Counted from the stretch's first letter, positions 13,001-24,324 are shown. The stretch: 64,000 bases of DNA from Ophthalmolycus amberensis (GCA_024529925.1 JAFEUB010001068.1:263501-327500); one strand, 5' to 3'. Made by a program: numbers and translations. The notes: generated by a model not told the origin, from the letters alone.

Positions 13001-13794
13001 GTATTGTTTAATTATTGTAGATGTTTCATATATTAAGATTCTTTTTCTCTTTAATAGTAATTTGTTTAGTTATATTATTTTTTGGGTAATTACTGTGGGC
13101 ACCTGTTGCTATTTAAACGAGGAGAAAGATAGGACCAGCATGCACCGGGGTGGGCGTATAGTTTTTACCAGCTACACAGCAGCATTGCACTGCACAGGAC
13201 AGGAGAGACAGCACGACAGGAGTTTGTTTGCTTGTTTTATTTGCTTTATTTGCTTTATTTAATAAATACACAAAAATGGAATCCGGCTTGGACATTTCAC
13301 TCTCTTCTGGCTGCGTAAGGATACCGACCACGGTGCATCAGTGGCGTTTGATTATTATTTGTTTAAGTTTGATTTAGCCGACAAATGGCCACTACATAAA
13401 AGTAAAAACTACTCCCTTGGACTAAAAGTAAAAACTTAGCTCTTGGACTCAAAGGACCGATCCCACCAAAGCTACAACTGGTTGGATCGTTTTTGGATTT
13501 CGTATGGATGATCAAAGAGGATTGTTTCATTCATCACTCTTGGATTCAATATCAGCGGGACAACTGCTTTGGACCAGATCAACACAGCGCTGAAACATCT
13601 CAGAAGAAACTGGTACGTGATACGACTGCCGTATAGGAAGACGGTGAAACGAGTGGAGTTTAAAAGTCTGTATTCACAGTGATGTACGTGCTTCTGGATG
13701 TTTAAACCTGCCTGCGTTGAATCGCTACAAATGAACATTGCGCAACACCCGCGCACCACTATCGGCGGCTTTCATTCATTAAAAAGCCCGACTT

Positions 13795-13830
<36 letters not shown>

Positions 13831-16800
13831 CGAATTGGAGGAGCGGCCTGTAAGCACCTTTGCTGTTTTTTGCTGCACTTTACCTGCATTCACGTCCGAC
13901 GGATTTGATTGATGTGTGACAAGCAGTTTGGAAGAAGTGTTCAAAATGTCTGACGTTCAGGCGAAGGATGTTGAAATGCCGGCAGCAAGAAGAGGCATTA
14001 AAATGACTTCTAAAGGCTTGGAGTTCTACACGGAAATGTACCAGCAAAAGAGGACCGCACAATGCAAACAAGCCAAAAAGTGTTTGAGAAACATAAATGA
14101 CTTAATGACTTCCAATACAAATGTAAATTCAGTGAATGCTGAGCTTTTTACATTCATCAAATGTTACCAAGATGCAAATGACATGCATACATCTTTTGTG
14201 AGCTTACCTTTACCTCAAGATGAAGTTACAAGGCAAAATCTGTACTTCAAAGAAAAAATGACAATGTTCTATGACTTCACTGAAAGGGTGAAAGGCTGGC
14301 TGTCTGAAATGGGTTACCCATATGTGCAGCCAAATAAAGATTCTGTCGACCACCAAAGTGTTGCAGATGAAATAAACCCTGAGGATAGTGCTTCTAATGT
14401 GTTAAGTGTAAAGATGAACTCTGTAAAGACACATTCCCAGCTATCACGGATTTCATCAACATCATCTGCACGCATTAGAGCTGAGGCTGACAAGGCAGCT
14501 CTGATGGAGCGTGTTGCTGCTCTAAAAAGGAAACATCTAATCGAAGCTCAGGAGGAAAAGTTGAAGAAAGAAAAGGAACAATTGGAACTTGAAACGGAAT
14601 TGGTAGCTACAAATGCAAAGCTTCATGTCTTGGAAATAAATTCATCCCAGCGTGGCTCAAAATGTTCAGACGGAATGAACTCTTATGTTGAAAGGAACAA
14701 GTTCAAAGAAGCAAGACTATTAAATCCCCATGCCTACACCTTTGTTCCTGTTGAAATGGATGTTATTTCTGTGTCTGATCCCATAATGCAACCACAGGTT
14801 GTTAGGCCTAAACAAAGGTCAAAAACACAAATTGAGGAGATGCTCGTAAAGACTGATGCTCCAGGTCAAACGACACAAACTGAATGAAAATCAAGCAGGA
14901 CTTGTGCAACCTCAACCCCATCAGAATGACATTGTAAATGTGATGCAAAGACAAAATGACATCGCTGCTCTGCTGGTCCAGCAAAATCTGTGCTCTGTCC
15001 TGCCTGCAAGAAACATTCCTGTGTTTGATGGAGACCCTCTTCAGTACAGGTCTTTTATCAGAGCTTTTGAAAATGGAGTGGAAGAGAAAACAACTAATTG
15101 GAGTGACTGTTTGCACTTTCTCGAACAATACACCAGGGGGCAGCCAAGAGACTTGGTGTGCAGTTGTCAACATCTACCTTCAGATCAGGGATACCACAGA
15201 GCCAAAAGTCTTCTCGCAGAGCACTTTGGAAACGAGTACAAAATTGCATCTACGTATATGGAAAAGCTTCTCAGCTGGACGCCTGTTAAAAGTGAAGATC
15301 TTAAAGCATTGCAATCATTTTCCCTGTTTCTTCGAGGATGCTCAAATCTAACGGAGCAAATGATGCATATGAAGGAACTGGACCTACCATCTAATATGAG
15401 GAGCATCATCTTGAAACTTCCTTATAAGTTAAGGGAACGGTGGAGAAATGTTGCTTGTGATCTCCAGGAGCGAAGTGGCCGGAGAGCACTGTTTAAGGAT
15501 CTTGTTGCTCTCATTGAAAAACAAGTCAGAATTGCCTCAGATCCACTTTTTGGCAACATCCAGGACTCACAACCTACCAACTTGAAGGTCCCCAACGTTA
15601 GTTACTTGAAGCAAAGGAAAAAGGGAAGCAGCTTTGCCACCAACGTTACTGCAGTGAAAGAAGGAGTCATCACTCAGTACACAGGAAACAAGAACAAGTC
15701 TTCCTTTCTTCACAACTGTCTGTTTTGTACACAAAGTTGTCACTCATTGGATAAATGCTCACAGTTTAAAGTGAAAGGACATCGGGATAAAATAAACTTT
15801 ATCAAAGAACAGGGTATTTGTTTTGGTTGCCTGAAAGTAGGCCACACAAGCAAAGACTGCAGGAGTCGCTTGGATTGCAATGTGTGTCACCAAAAGCACC
15901 CAGGAGTCCTTCACATAGAGTGGCAAGACAAAAGAGCAACCTTTCAACAAGCCCAACAGTCTGTGAGCCCTCCAAGTGTCTCAACCACCATGTCTCAAAC
16001 CTGCGGCCATATTGGGGCTGGTTATGAAGATAATTCCATCTTTTCTATTGTCGCAGTCAAAGTCAAGAGCCAGAGAGGTAACAAAACGGTGCAGACATAT
16101 GCCTTCTTGGATCCAGGGAGTTCCGGCACATTCTGTACAGAGGACTTTGCAAGAAAACTGAACTTGAAGGGTAAAAAGACTAGTATTCTGCTGAGAACAA
16201 TGAATCAAAAGAAGATCGTAAATGCACATATTCTGTCAGGCCTTGAAGTGTCTGGTATGAGCACAAACGATTTCATTGAGTTACCTGATGTTTTAACTCA
16301 AAAGAGCATGCCTGTTTCTGCACTCAACGTCCCCCGAGAGGAGGATCTTGATCAATGGTCTTACCTCAAGGATGTTAAGCTCCACGACATTGACGCAGGT
16401 GTTGAGCTACTAATTGGAACTGATGCTCCAAAAGTGATGGAGCCTTGGGAGCTGATAAACAGCCAGGATGAAGGACCTTATGCGGTCAGAACCAGAGTTG
16501 GTTGGGTCATTAATGGTCCACTTCGCGGCGGAAGCAGTAGGAGTAAGAGTGGCTGCCCTGCTGTAACAGCCAACCGAATCTCTGTGGAACATCTGCAAGA
16601 AATGCTGGTTAAACAGTATAACCATGACTTTAATGAGAGATCATCAGAGGAGCAGATTGAAATGTCCAGAGAAGACATCAAGTTCATGAATGTTATGAGC
16701 AACACAACAGTATTAACTGGAGACCATTACTGTATTGACTTACCTTTCAGACAAGAAAATTCTGTCTTGCCTAACAATCGCTGTGTTGCAGAACAGCGCC

Positions 16801-19800
16801 TCCGAAGCCTGAAAAGAAAATTTGTCAAGAATGTTCCATTTAAGGAGGAATATACCGCATTCCTAAACAACATGATAACTCAAGGATATGCTGAGATGGT
16901 ACCTGCTGATCAACTCGAACAAAGTGATGGAAAGGTGTGGTATATCCCTCATCATGGAGTCTATCATCCCAGAAAAGGCAAACTAAGAGTTGTTTTTGAT
17001 TGTGGAGCAACTTTTAAAGGGACATCACTGAACTGCCAGCTCTTGCAGGGACCTGATCTCACTAACACTCTTATTGGAGTCCTCGTCCGATTTAGGCAAG
17101 AGCCCGTTGCAGTAATGGCCGACATCCAAGCCATGTTTCATCAAGTTCATGTCTCAGAAAAGCACATCAACTTTCTCCGCTTCCTCTGGTGGTCTGATGG
17201 TGACACTGCGCAGTCTCCACTGGAGTATCGGATGAAAGTACATCTGTTTGGAGCTGTATCCTCACCAAGTTGTGCAAATTATGCTTTGAGGAGAACTGCA
17301 GATGATAATGTCCAACATTTCCCTCCAGAAGTAACAAATACAGTCAAACATAATTTTTATGTGGATGACTGCCTGAAATCCATGGCGTCAGAGGAGGGGG
17401 CACTGCAAATTATCAAAGATTTGAATGCCCTCTGTCATAAAGGAGGATTCAATCTTTCAAGATGGATCAGCAACAGCCGCACAGTGCGGCTGTCAATCGC
17501 TGAGGACACAAGACCAAAAGAAATGGTGGAACTGGATTTGGATACAGACCAACTTCCAATGGAGCGAGCACTAGGACTAGAGTGGTGCATTGAAACTGAC
17601 AAGTTCAAGTTCAGGACATCATTACAACAACAGCCAAACACCAGAAGAGGCATTTTGTCAGTGGTCAGCTCACTTTATGACCCTTTGGGATTTCTAGCCC
17701 CATTCAGCATACCAGCCAAGCTGTTACTGCAGGAGCTTTGTAGGAGAAACTTGGGTTGGGATGACGCTATTCCCCACTCTTTCGCTGAACAATGGTCTAA
17801 TTGGCTTGAGGACCTGCAAAGGATGTCTGAGTTCAAAGTGGACCGCTGTATTAAGCCCAGAGACTTTGGCGAACCTGTCACAGCACAACTTCACCACTTT
17901 TCTGATGCCAGTCAAGTTGGCTATGGAACTGTGTCTTACGTGAGATTGGAAACTCATGATAAAGTACATGTTGCATTTCTCTTGGGAAAGGCCAGAGTTG
18001 CCCCACTAAAGCAGACCACAATTCCTCGACTGGAACTCACAGCCGCAGTTCTGGCAGTTCGTGTGGATAAAATGCTTTGGAAGGAGTTGCAACTCAAGCT
18101 GGAGAAGTCAGTCTTCTGGACGGACAGCACAACAGTCCTTAAGTATATCTCTAGTGAAACCAGACGATTCCACACTTTTGTGGCAAACAGAACCGCTTTC
18201 ATCAGAGAAGCAGCAGATGTAGATCAGTGGAGATATGTGGGTTCCAAGGATAATCCAGCAGATGAAGCATCAAGAGGAATGAGAGCTGAGGATTTCCTGA
18301 AAGGCAGGAGATGGATAAATGGACCTGAGTTTCTCTATCAGTCAAAGAAGGAGTGGCCTAAACTTGATGGGAATCTTGATGTGATTTCTGCAGATGACCC
18401 AGAGGTCAAAAGGGACTTAATGGTAAATGCCATCATCAAGGATTTGGAAAATGCCACCAACCACCTGATCTACTATTTTTCATCTTGGACTAGACTAAAA
18501 ACATCTGTGGCTTGGTTTCTGAAGGTCAAGGAACGTCTCTTGTTATTGGGACAGAAGAGAAAGGAGTTTTGTGCTTCTGCAGGCCTCAGAAAGGACGATC
18601 TGAAGAATCAGGAGCATGAAGTGGAAAGAAAAGTTCAAAGCTTTAAAGCCACACTCAAAGGACAAAGAATAACACCTGAAGATCTTGCTAAGGCAGAGCA
18701 GGCAATCATTCAATATGTACAACGACACAGGTTCAAAGCTGAAATTGCTTCACTGAAAGGATGCTTTAAAAACATCCACAAAGAAAGTCCGCTGTACAAA
18801 CTAGACCCAGTAATGGATGATGAAATCCTCAGAGTTGGTGGTCGGCTGAGTAAAGCAGCACTGCCAGCAGAATCCAAGCATCCAGTTATTTTGGCCAAAG
18901 ACCTGCATGTATCCACGCTGATTTTGCGCCATATCCATCATCAGCTGGGACATGCTGGAAGAAATCACATGCTGTCAAGGTCACGGCAAAAGTACTGGAT
19001 CATCAATGCAAACTCCGCTGCCAGGAAAGTCATATCTGACTGTTTGTAGACGCAACAGAGGAAAGCTTGGTGAACAGAAGATGGCAGACTTGCCGGAGGA
19101 GAGAGTGTTGCCTGATAAAGCTCCTTTTACAAATGTTGGAGTTGACTATTTTGGGCCCATCAATGTTAAAAGAGGAAGAAGGCTTCTGAAGAGATATGGA
19201 GTGCTTTTCACCTGTCTAACCAGTCGTGCTGTGCATTTGGAAGTGGCATATACACTAGACACAGACTCCTGTATAAATGCAGTACGAAGGTTCATCGGTA
19301 GACGAGGTGCAGTCTCCACTATCAGGTCGGATAATGGCACAAACTTTGTTGGAGCCAACCGGGAGCTGAAGGAAAGTCTGGCTGTTCTGAATCATGACAA
19401 AATTCAAAGGGCTTTGGTCCAGGATGGCATAAAATGGAACTTTAACACCCCAGCAGCTTCCCATCAAGGCGGCATCTGGGAGCGCCTGATTCGTTCAGTG
19501 AAAGGTGTTCTCACCTCAGTTCTGCAACAGCAAATTCTGGACGATGAAGGGCTCCAGACTATTTTCTGTGAGGTTGAAGCAATTCTAAATGACAGACCCA
19601 TCACAAAAGTCTCAGATGACCCAGATGACCTTGAAGCTCTCACACCAAACCACATTCTAATGTTAAAGGGCAAACCAATCATGCCACCAGGACTATTCGT
19701 TCAAAGTGATCTATACATCAAGAAAAGGTGGAAGCAAGTACAGTACATGGCTGAACTCTTCTGGAAGAGATGGTTCTCTGAGTACCTGCCTATGATGCAA

Positions 19801-21225
19801 CAGAGACAAAAGTGGACAAGGCCAAGAAGAAACCTCACTACTGGAGACATTGTCCTTGTTGCGGACTCCACAGCTCCAAGAGGGTCTTGGATGATGGGAA
19901 AAGTTTTGGAGGCAAGACCAGATACAAAGGGGCTGGTGCGGTCTGTGCGACTTCAAACCAGGACCAGCATTCTGGAGAGGCCGGTGACGAAGCTCTGTCT
20001 GCTTTTGGAAGCAGCAGACTAAACATCATGGACTGATGTTTCTCGACCTCTATTTTCTCTCTCTCTCTCTCATCTTTCTTTTTGTTGTAGGTGTCAAGAA
20101 GAGGATTAACTTTAGGTCATGTTTATTGTAGGAATAGCTCGTTTGAGAATAATAATTGTGATGATATTATGCACAATTAGGGGCCGGAATGTTGGAGCTA
20201 TTTATTTGATATTGCAGTTTGTTATGTCATTTATAAGTAGTATTGTTTAATTATTGTAGATGTTTCATATATTAAGATTCTTTTTCTCTTTAATAGTAAT
20301 TTGTTTAGTTATATTATTTTTTGGGTAATTACTGTGGGCACCTGTTGCTATTTAAACGAGGAGAAAGATAGGACCAGCATGCACCGGGGTGGGCGTATAG
20401 TTTTTACCAGCTACACAGCAGCATTGCACTGCACAGGACAGGAGAGACAGCACGACAGGAGTTTGTTTGCTTGTTTTATTTGCTTTATTTAATAAATACA
20501 CAAAAATGGAATCCGGCTTGGACATTTCACTCTCTTCTGGCTGCGTAAGGATACCGACCACGGTGCATCAGTGGCGTTTGATTATTATTTGTTTAAGTTT
20601 GATTTAGCCGACAAATGGCCACTACAAAAGTAACGTGCATCAATATTTACTGATGCTTTTAAACTGATTTATTTTTATTGATGCATAACATGCCAGCCTA
20701 AGTCATATACACAGTTTTCTTGTTTGTTTTTAAATCCCTAGACCTTCCCTCAGTGTCTCTCCTCCAGAAGACTCCCTCCTCCCCAGTCACCTGCCACGCT
20801 ACAGGTTTCTACCCTGACAGAGCCATGATGTACTGGAGGAAAGATGGAGAGGAGCATCACGAGGACGTGGACCACGGAGAGATCCTCCCCAACCACGATG
20901 GATCCTTCCAGATCAGTGTGGACCTGATCCTTTCATCAGTCGCACCTGAAGACTGGAGGAGGTACGACTGTGTGTTCCATCTCTCTGGTGTGGAGGACGT
21001 CATCGTCACCAAACTGGACAAAGCACAGATCAGGACCAACTGGGGTAAGACTGAGATCAGATGTGATGGAAGTTTAAAAACTAACGCGAGACCTGGATCA
21101 TAACTTCAGAGGTTATGCCCAAAAGCATTTTGTTGTCAATTCAACAGACGAGTTGTTGTGACTTTTAAATCTTTAACCCTCCTCTTCATCCTGATAGAAG
21201 AATCAGGTTTGCAACCTCTCATTCT

Positions 21226-21256
<31 letters not shown>

Positions 21257-21682
21257 TTGTCATAGTTTGGGCAATTATTTCTATGATGACATTGTTCTCA
21301 TCATCTGTGGTAGAGACAACGTGTGAATGTTTTGTGTTGCAGTTTCTCCGTCAGAGTTTCCTGCTGGTGTTGTTACTGGAGTTGTTGTAGGACTGCTGCT
21401 GCTTCTGGCACTCTGCATCGCTGGACTCTTCATCTGGAGGAGGAACAAAAATGGTGAGTGAAGCCATTTTTACTCCACTGTTGGATTCAACACAGTAGAA
21501 GACGTACTGCGTATACTGTATGAGCTCTCCCACATTTACAGTCAAAGCAGAAGTCAGTGAAATTCATGCTGAACATGCAAAAGTGTTTTGTTGGTTTCTT
21601 TTCATAAACTCTGTATTTTCTTTAACCTCTAATATTGTAACGTCTCTTTATTTCAGGATTCATTCCTGCAAACACAGAGTGA
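10092..21682 (+). CDS. MHC class I U-lineage heavy chain, locus 3 (open if an altered donor is used)
   Basis: Exons: 10092-10140, 10869-11132 (altered end), 11227-11505, 20742-21044, 21343-21453, 21657-21682. Domain layout follows locus 2. The first part of intron 2, with the usual GGAG|GTAGG donor, is deleted. The remaining sequence ACTG|GTGGAT offers a weaker GT that would splice in phase and drop one Gly after the NQT sequon. The intron becomes 94 bp instead of about 241 bp. If that donor is not used, reading through meets a stop near 11260. Alpha1 is the most divergent copy (NIYDF near its end, KTVDPKQDW in the middle). Alpha3 has Val for Asp in VEDVIV. Intron 3 is 9.2 kb because of a BEL/Pao element. 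Tail is GFIPANTE. Confidence 0.75.
10243..10257 (+). promoter_or_regulatory. ISRE-like motif in intron 1, locus 3
   Basis: AGTTTCACTTTCACT, read on the minus strand as AGTGAAAGTGAAACT. This contains GAAAGTGAAA, the IRF/ISGF3 binding consensus (GAAANNGAAA). It lies about 100 bp after the exon 1 donor. The match is exact; function is inferred. Confidence 0.5.
11672..12182. other. GC-richer 0.5 kb segment in intron 3 of locus 3, with a 47-codon ORF of unknown origin
   Basis: This segment interrupts the AT-rich intron between AAAGCT and TTAAAGTTCCTC and is present only in loci 3 and 8. A + strand ORF at 11911-12054 begins MKRFYWLEEEPPLTGAKF and is conserved in the locus 8 copy with two amino-acid changes. 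I do not recognise the protein. It may be a captured exon or retrocopy fragment of another gene, or chance. I found no inverted-repeat ends. Confidence 0.4.
12951..13396 (+). repeat. BEL/Pao 5' LTR
   Basis: 446 bp, starting TGTTGGAG and ending CACTACA. It carries AATAAATAC near 13260. It matches the 3' LTR by eye except for one extra 9-bp TGCTTTATT unit near 13240. Confidence 0.9.
13946..14887 (+). CDS. BEL/Pao ORF1: Gag N-terminal region with coiled coil
   Basis: ATG at 13946 (MSDVQ) gives about 313 residues. An upstream in-frame reading begins at a GTG and is not needed. Residues roughly 185-240 are a charged Ala/Lys/Glu/Leu-rich coiled coil (ADKAALMERVAALKRKH), typical of the N-terminal part of fish BEL polyproteins. 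The ORF ends at 14887, overlapping the next ORF, which is in the +1 frame. In related elements this normally leads straight into the DUF1759 region. I read the break as an indel or, less likely, a programmed shift. Confidence 0.7.
   Translation: MSDVQAKDVEMPAARRGIKMTSKGLEFYTEMYQQKRTAQCKQAKKCLRNINDLMTSNTNVNSVNAELFTFIKCYQDANDMHTSFVSLPLPQDEVTRQNLYFKEKMTMFYDFTERVKGWLSEMGYPYVQPNKDSVDHQSVADEINPEDSASNVLSVKMNSVKTHSQLSRISSTSSARIRAEADKAALMERVAALKRKHLIEAQEEKLKKEKEQLELETELVATNAKLHVLEINSSQRGSKCSDGMNSYVERNKFKEARLLNPHAYTFVPVEMDVISVSDPIMQPQVVRPKQRSKTQIEEMLVKTDAPGQTTQTE
14856..19049 (+). CDS. BEL/Pao ORF2: Gag-protease-reverse transcriptase-RNase H
   Basis: 1,397 codons. In order: a DUF1759-like region (FDGDPLQYRSF, near residue 55), zinc knuckles (CFGCLKVGHTSKDC near 320), an aspartic protease (FLDPGSSGTFC near 418), reverse transcriptase with the YVDD catalytic box (near 834), RNase H (FSDASQVGYG near 1013 and WTDSTTVL near 1087), and the start of the integrase HHCC zinc finger (HHQLGHAGRNHM near 1360). 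The ORF stops at 19049 inside that finger because of a small frame break, so the integrase core is in another frame. A fixed DNA insertion; activity is unlikely as written. Confidence 0.88.
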   Translation: MLQVKRHKLNENQAGLVQPQPHQNDIVNVMQRQNDIAALLVQQNLCSVLPARNIPVFDGDPLQYRSFIRAFENGVEEKTTNWSDCLHFLEQYTRGQPRDLVCSCQHLPSDQGYHRAKSLLAEHFGNEYKIASTYMEKLLSWTPVKSEDLKALQSFSLFLRGCSNLTEQMMHMKELDLPSNMRSIILKLPYKLRERWRNVACDLQERSGRRALFKDLVALIEKQVRIASDPLFGNIQDSQPTNLKVPNVSYLKQRKKGSSFATNVTAVKEGVITQYTGNKNKSSFLHNCLFCTQSCHSLDKCSQFKVKGHRDKINFIKEQGICFGCLKVGHTSKDCRSRLDCNVCHQKHPGVLHIEWQDKRATFQQAQQSVSPPSVSTTMSQTCGHIGAGYEDNSIFSIVAVKVKSQRGNKTVQTYAFLDPGSSGTFCTEDFARKLNLKGKKTSILLRTMNQKKIVNAHILSGLEVSGMSTNDFIELPDVLTQKSMPVSALNVPREEDLDQWSYLKDVKLHDIDAGVELLIGTDAPKVMEPWELINSQDEGPYAVRTRVGWVINGPLRGGSSRSKSGCPAVTANRISVEHLQEMLVKQYNHDFNERSSEEQIEMSREDIKFMNVMSNTTVLTGDHYCIDLPFRQENSVLPNNRCVAEQRLRSLKRKFVKNVPFKEEYTAFLNNMITQGYAEMVPADQLEQSDGKVWYIPHHGVYHPRKGKLRVVFDCGATFKGTSLNCQLLQGPDLTNTLIGVLVRFRQEPVAVMADIQAMFHQVHVSEKHINFLRFLWWSDGDTAQSPLEYRMKVHLFGAVSSPSCANYALRRTADDNVQHFPPEVTNTVKHNFYVDDCLKSMASEEGALQIIKDLNALCHKGGFNLSRWISNSRTVRLSIAEDTRPKEMVELDLDTDQLPMERALGLEWCIETDKFKFRTSLQQQPNTRRGILSVVSSLYDPLGFLAPFSIPAKLLLQELCRRNLGWDDAIPHSFAEQWSNWLEDLQRMSEFKVDRCIKPRDFGEPVTAQLHHFSDASQVGYGTVSYVRLETHDKVHVAFLLGKARVAPLKQTTIPRLELTAAVLAVRVDKMLWKELQLKLEKSVFWTDSTTVLKYISSETRRFHTFVANRTAFIREAADVDQWRYVGSKDNPADEASRGMRAEDFLKGRRWINGPEFLYQSKKEWPKLDGNLDVISADDPEVKRDLMVNAIIKDLENATNHLIYYFSSWTRLKTSVAWFLKVKERLLLLGQKRKEFCASAGLRKDDLKNQEHEVERKVQSFKATLKGQRITPEDLAKAEQAIIQYVQRHRFKAEIASLKGCFKNIHKESPLYKLDPVMDDEILRVGGRLSKAALPAESKHPVILAKDLHVSTLILRHIHHQLGHAGRNHMLSRSRQKYWIINANSAARKVISDCL
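19035..20022 (+). CDS. BEL/Pao integrase core and C-terminal domain (frame-shifted from ORF2)
   Basis: Continues the polyprotein in a different frame. Acidic catalytic triad motifs are visible: VDYFGPI (about 19141), IRSDNGTNF (about 19321) and the Glu in GGIWERLIRSVK (about 19470). A DUF5641-like tail (RGSWMMGKVLEARPD) follows. An ATG at 18952 is open in this frame, but its first 27 or so codons overlap the ORF2 zinc finger out of frame, so I do not treat it as a true start. The stop is at 20020-20022. Confidence 0.8.
20190..20626 (+). repeat. BEL/Pao 3' LTR
   Basis: 437 bp, TG...CA. Apart from lacking one 9-bp repeat unit it appears identical to the 5' LTR. Confidence 0.9.
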
Positions 21683-23185
21683 AATGTCCAGAGTTGTCGT
21701 GGCAAAGTCTGCAGCATCAAACAGGTCTTCAGTCACACTGATGAACCAATGGTTGGCTCACCTTTTATCTCTTCTGACCTGTGACAGACCGGATGATGGA
21801 TGGTCCTCTTCTGTCGATGGTCCTTGAGGTCGACACGCAGACAGTGTTTTGGAGGGTTTGGGGATATTTGAAGGCATACTTTGTTTTCTTCTCTGTCAGC
21901 TGCCTTTTCCAACATGAGAGAGGATCTAATCAATATGTTCCTTCTTTGTTTGTGATCTTCCTGTGTCGGAGCACTCCTATGAAGTTAATGGGAACTCTTC
22001 TATGAGGTCCTCCAAGTGCTTTGAGGTTGGGTATTTTCCAGATGTCCTCTCCTTTTTCTGGTTCAGTTTTCTGACAATGTTTACATGAACGGTCGTCAGC
22101 TGGACAGGTTTGCCAGTGAGGTTTCTTTTTCTCCCAAGAAAAGGTTTCCTTGTTTCGCTGACAGCTTTTCTTGATTCTTCAGTTGCACTGATGAACTCTT
22201 GACAAAGTAACAGTCAAACCAGGTTTCTTGTTCATTTGTCCGTGTGAAGCTGATACTCCAACATCATCACAGCAACTCATGAATTCATGAAATCTGTCAA
22301 TGTCCTCGTTTGAGGGTCTCATCCTGCTGTAACCTGCATACGTCTCTCCAATTGTGGTTTTGAGGAGCGGGAGCACACGGAGCTTTGTGGTGGTGTGCTG
22401 ACCCCTGATGGTCCAGCAATCTATTAATGCATAAGTCAGCTTTTTGATATCTTTAACAGTTTTGCAAGAACACCGTTTACATTTGTTGCTGTTTTCATAA
22501 CTTTTTCTACATGTTTAATGGATGTGTAATGCAAACTGCATTATATTTTGGGTGGCCAGTTATGGCTGCATGTTCAAGTGGGATTTGTAAATTGTGGGTT
22601 ATATTAATTCAATCACTGAGTGCACCTTTCTAGTTGTATCAACAAAAATAAAGACATCTCTGTTACGGTACAACTGTTATGTTGGTGTCTTTTCTATTGA
22701 CTGCATCCAAAAGGTGCGCTTTAGATCAGTGCTACATTTAAAACAGCATCAGCAGGTTATCCATTCATCTGAGTCTTTGCACGCTCACATTTTCAACAGA
22801 CTTGGCAAGTTTAACCATTAAATCATCATGCCCGATGCATTTTCTTCATTATTTAACGAGCTGGAAACATCTTTGTTTTATTGTAAATGTTGTTTATCAT
22901 ATACTTCCTATGTGTAGGAATTGCCTCCATGTTGGTGTCATTACTGGGGTGCATTTTCTACAATACTCTTCTTGCCTGGGTGCAGAACGGCTTTGTGATG
23001 ACAAAAGAGGTCTCACTGGAAATATCGCGAGATTTGACTCAACACAATCACCTCAGGCTGCTGGAGGCAGCAGCAGTGGCATCCTGCAGGAGAACAGGAT
23101 GTAGGTCCGTTTGTCTGCGACTTTAACAACAGCATTACAATACTTTATATTTTGTATGAATATGTTTGCAGTGCTGGAATGTAAC
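21683..23185 (+). other. Locus 3 3' UTR and start of type-B 3' flank
   Basis: 3' UTR of the locus 2/3 variant, followed by a block (about 22090-22400) not seen after other loci. From about 22830 comes the type-B flank shared with loci 4, 5 and 7. Part of this (about 22890-23100) is relatively well conserved between copies and gives a 75-80 codon open stretch (LFIIYFLCVGIASMLVSL). The frame is not kept in all copies, so I do not call a gene. Confidence 0.45.
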
Positions 23186-24185
23186 TCAGTAGTAGTAGTA
23201 GTAACATATACTTAAGTACTGTCGGTCCTATAAGTAGTATTTGAGGTTGCCTACTTGAGTATTTCCATGTTATGCTACTTTACTCTTCTACTCCACTAGA
23301 TTTCAGAGGGAAATACTGAACTACTGTTTACTTCACTATGTGTTTGACGGTTGTAGATACTTTGCAGATTACAGTTAATACAAAGTATAAATCAACTTGT
23401 TATGATGTGTTATCTATTAAGCTTCCCAGCAGTATAAAGTAGTTTGACTCCATCTTCACCAGCTGCAACATTAAAGAGATAAATCAATGCATCAATCATT
23501 ATAATACAGTAATATAATATATGATTCTAAAATGGACCATTCTGCATAGAGTACCTTTACTTTTGGTACTTCATACTACAGATTGTGATGCTAATACGTT
23601 TGCACTTTTACTAAAGAAACAAATAGAATGCAGGACTTTTTACTTGTAACAGTATTTACACACTGTGGTATCGCTGCATTCACTAAAGTACAATATATGT
23701 ACTTCTTCCATCGCTGTATATTTGTAGAAACATCAGAATACAAGTTTTGTAAAAATATGTTTTAGTCAATAGCTGCATCATGAATGTAAAGTTATTGTTG
23801 TACCTTTGTACCTGTCTATACAGTGGAGGACTGTACGCTAACTAAGCAATATTATTCAAACACAAGGCTGCATACAAAGTTGAGGTACTTGTACTACTTG
23901 TAGTATTACTTTAATTGTTTTTAAATCTCCTTTTCTTTTGGCTTATGTTTTGATGCTTTTAATGGTTTTATGTGAAGCACTTTGAATTACCTTGTTGAAA
24001 TGTGCTATACAAATAAACTTGCCTTACCATTTAGAAGTATAAAGTTGAGGTACTTGTACTACTTGTAGTATTACCATTTAGAAATATGAAGTTGCATAAA
24101 CTTCTACTCCACTAAATTTAAGAGGGAATTATAAGTACTTCTTTATTTGTCTGACAGCTATAGTTACTTTTCAGATTCAAATGTC
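23186..24185. repeat. Teleost CTTAAGTAC-type dispersed repeat, with an inserted SINE/LINE-like tail
   Basis: Sequence such as CTTAAGTACTG, TATGCTACTTTACTC, TTCTACTCCACTA and TCTGACAGCTATAGTTAC follows a pattern very widespread in teleost genomes. Copies follow loci 4, 5 and 7. Only here, at about 23920-24010, an extra segment ends in GTGCTATACAAATAAACTTGCC, a typical teleost retroposon tail. It is followed by a local duplication of the flanking GGTACTTGTACTACTTG. Confidence 0.55.
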
Positions 24186-24255
24186 ATATCTTTCCTGTCC
24201 ATTGAAAACCATGTACTGTATGTCCATGTGTGGTGATGTCGATTTCGACTATTTT

Positions 24256-24324
24256 TGATGTCATCACTTTAATGGCCACGCCTACACTACGCATGCGCAG
24301 TATCAAAGTTGAACGTTCAATCAG
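24256..24324 (+). promoter_or_regulatory. Candidate proximal promoter of locus 4 with CRE/X2-like and CCAAT/Y-like boxes
   Basis: TGATGTCATCA at 24256-24266 resembles the X2/CRE element. CAATCAG at 24318-24324 is the inverse of CTGATTG, the core of the MHC Y box, 41 bp before the ATG. The spacing between the two (about 50 bp) is wider than in the usual SXY module, so the assignment is tentative. Only locus 5 shares the CAATCAG box; the other loci read CATTCACC there. Confidence 0.35.

Larger units (their letters stand above)
12951..20626 (+). mobile_element. BEL/Pao LTR retrotransposon, near full length, in intron 3 of locus 3
   Basis: The 7,676 bp element is flanked by a 5-bp target duplication AAAGT (12946-12950 and 20627-20631), matching the empty site in other loci. 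LTRs run TG...CA. Internal order is Gag-like coiled coil, DUF1759-type region, zinc knuckles, aspartic protease, reverse transcriptase, RNase H, integrase. This order, with RT before integrase and the YVDD box, is that of BEL/Pao elements. A purine-rich tract (AGGGGCCGGAA) abuts the 3' LTR. It is same-sense with the host gene. Two frame breaks interrupt the coding region, near 14.87 kb and near 19.04 kb. The almost identical LTRs point to a recent insertion. Confidence 0.92.
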
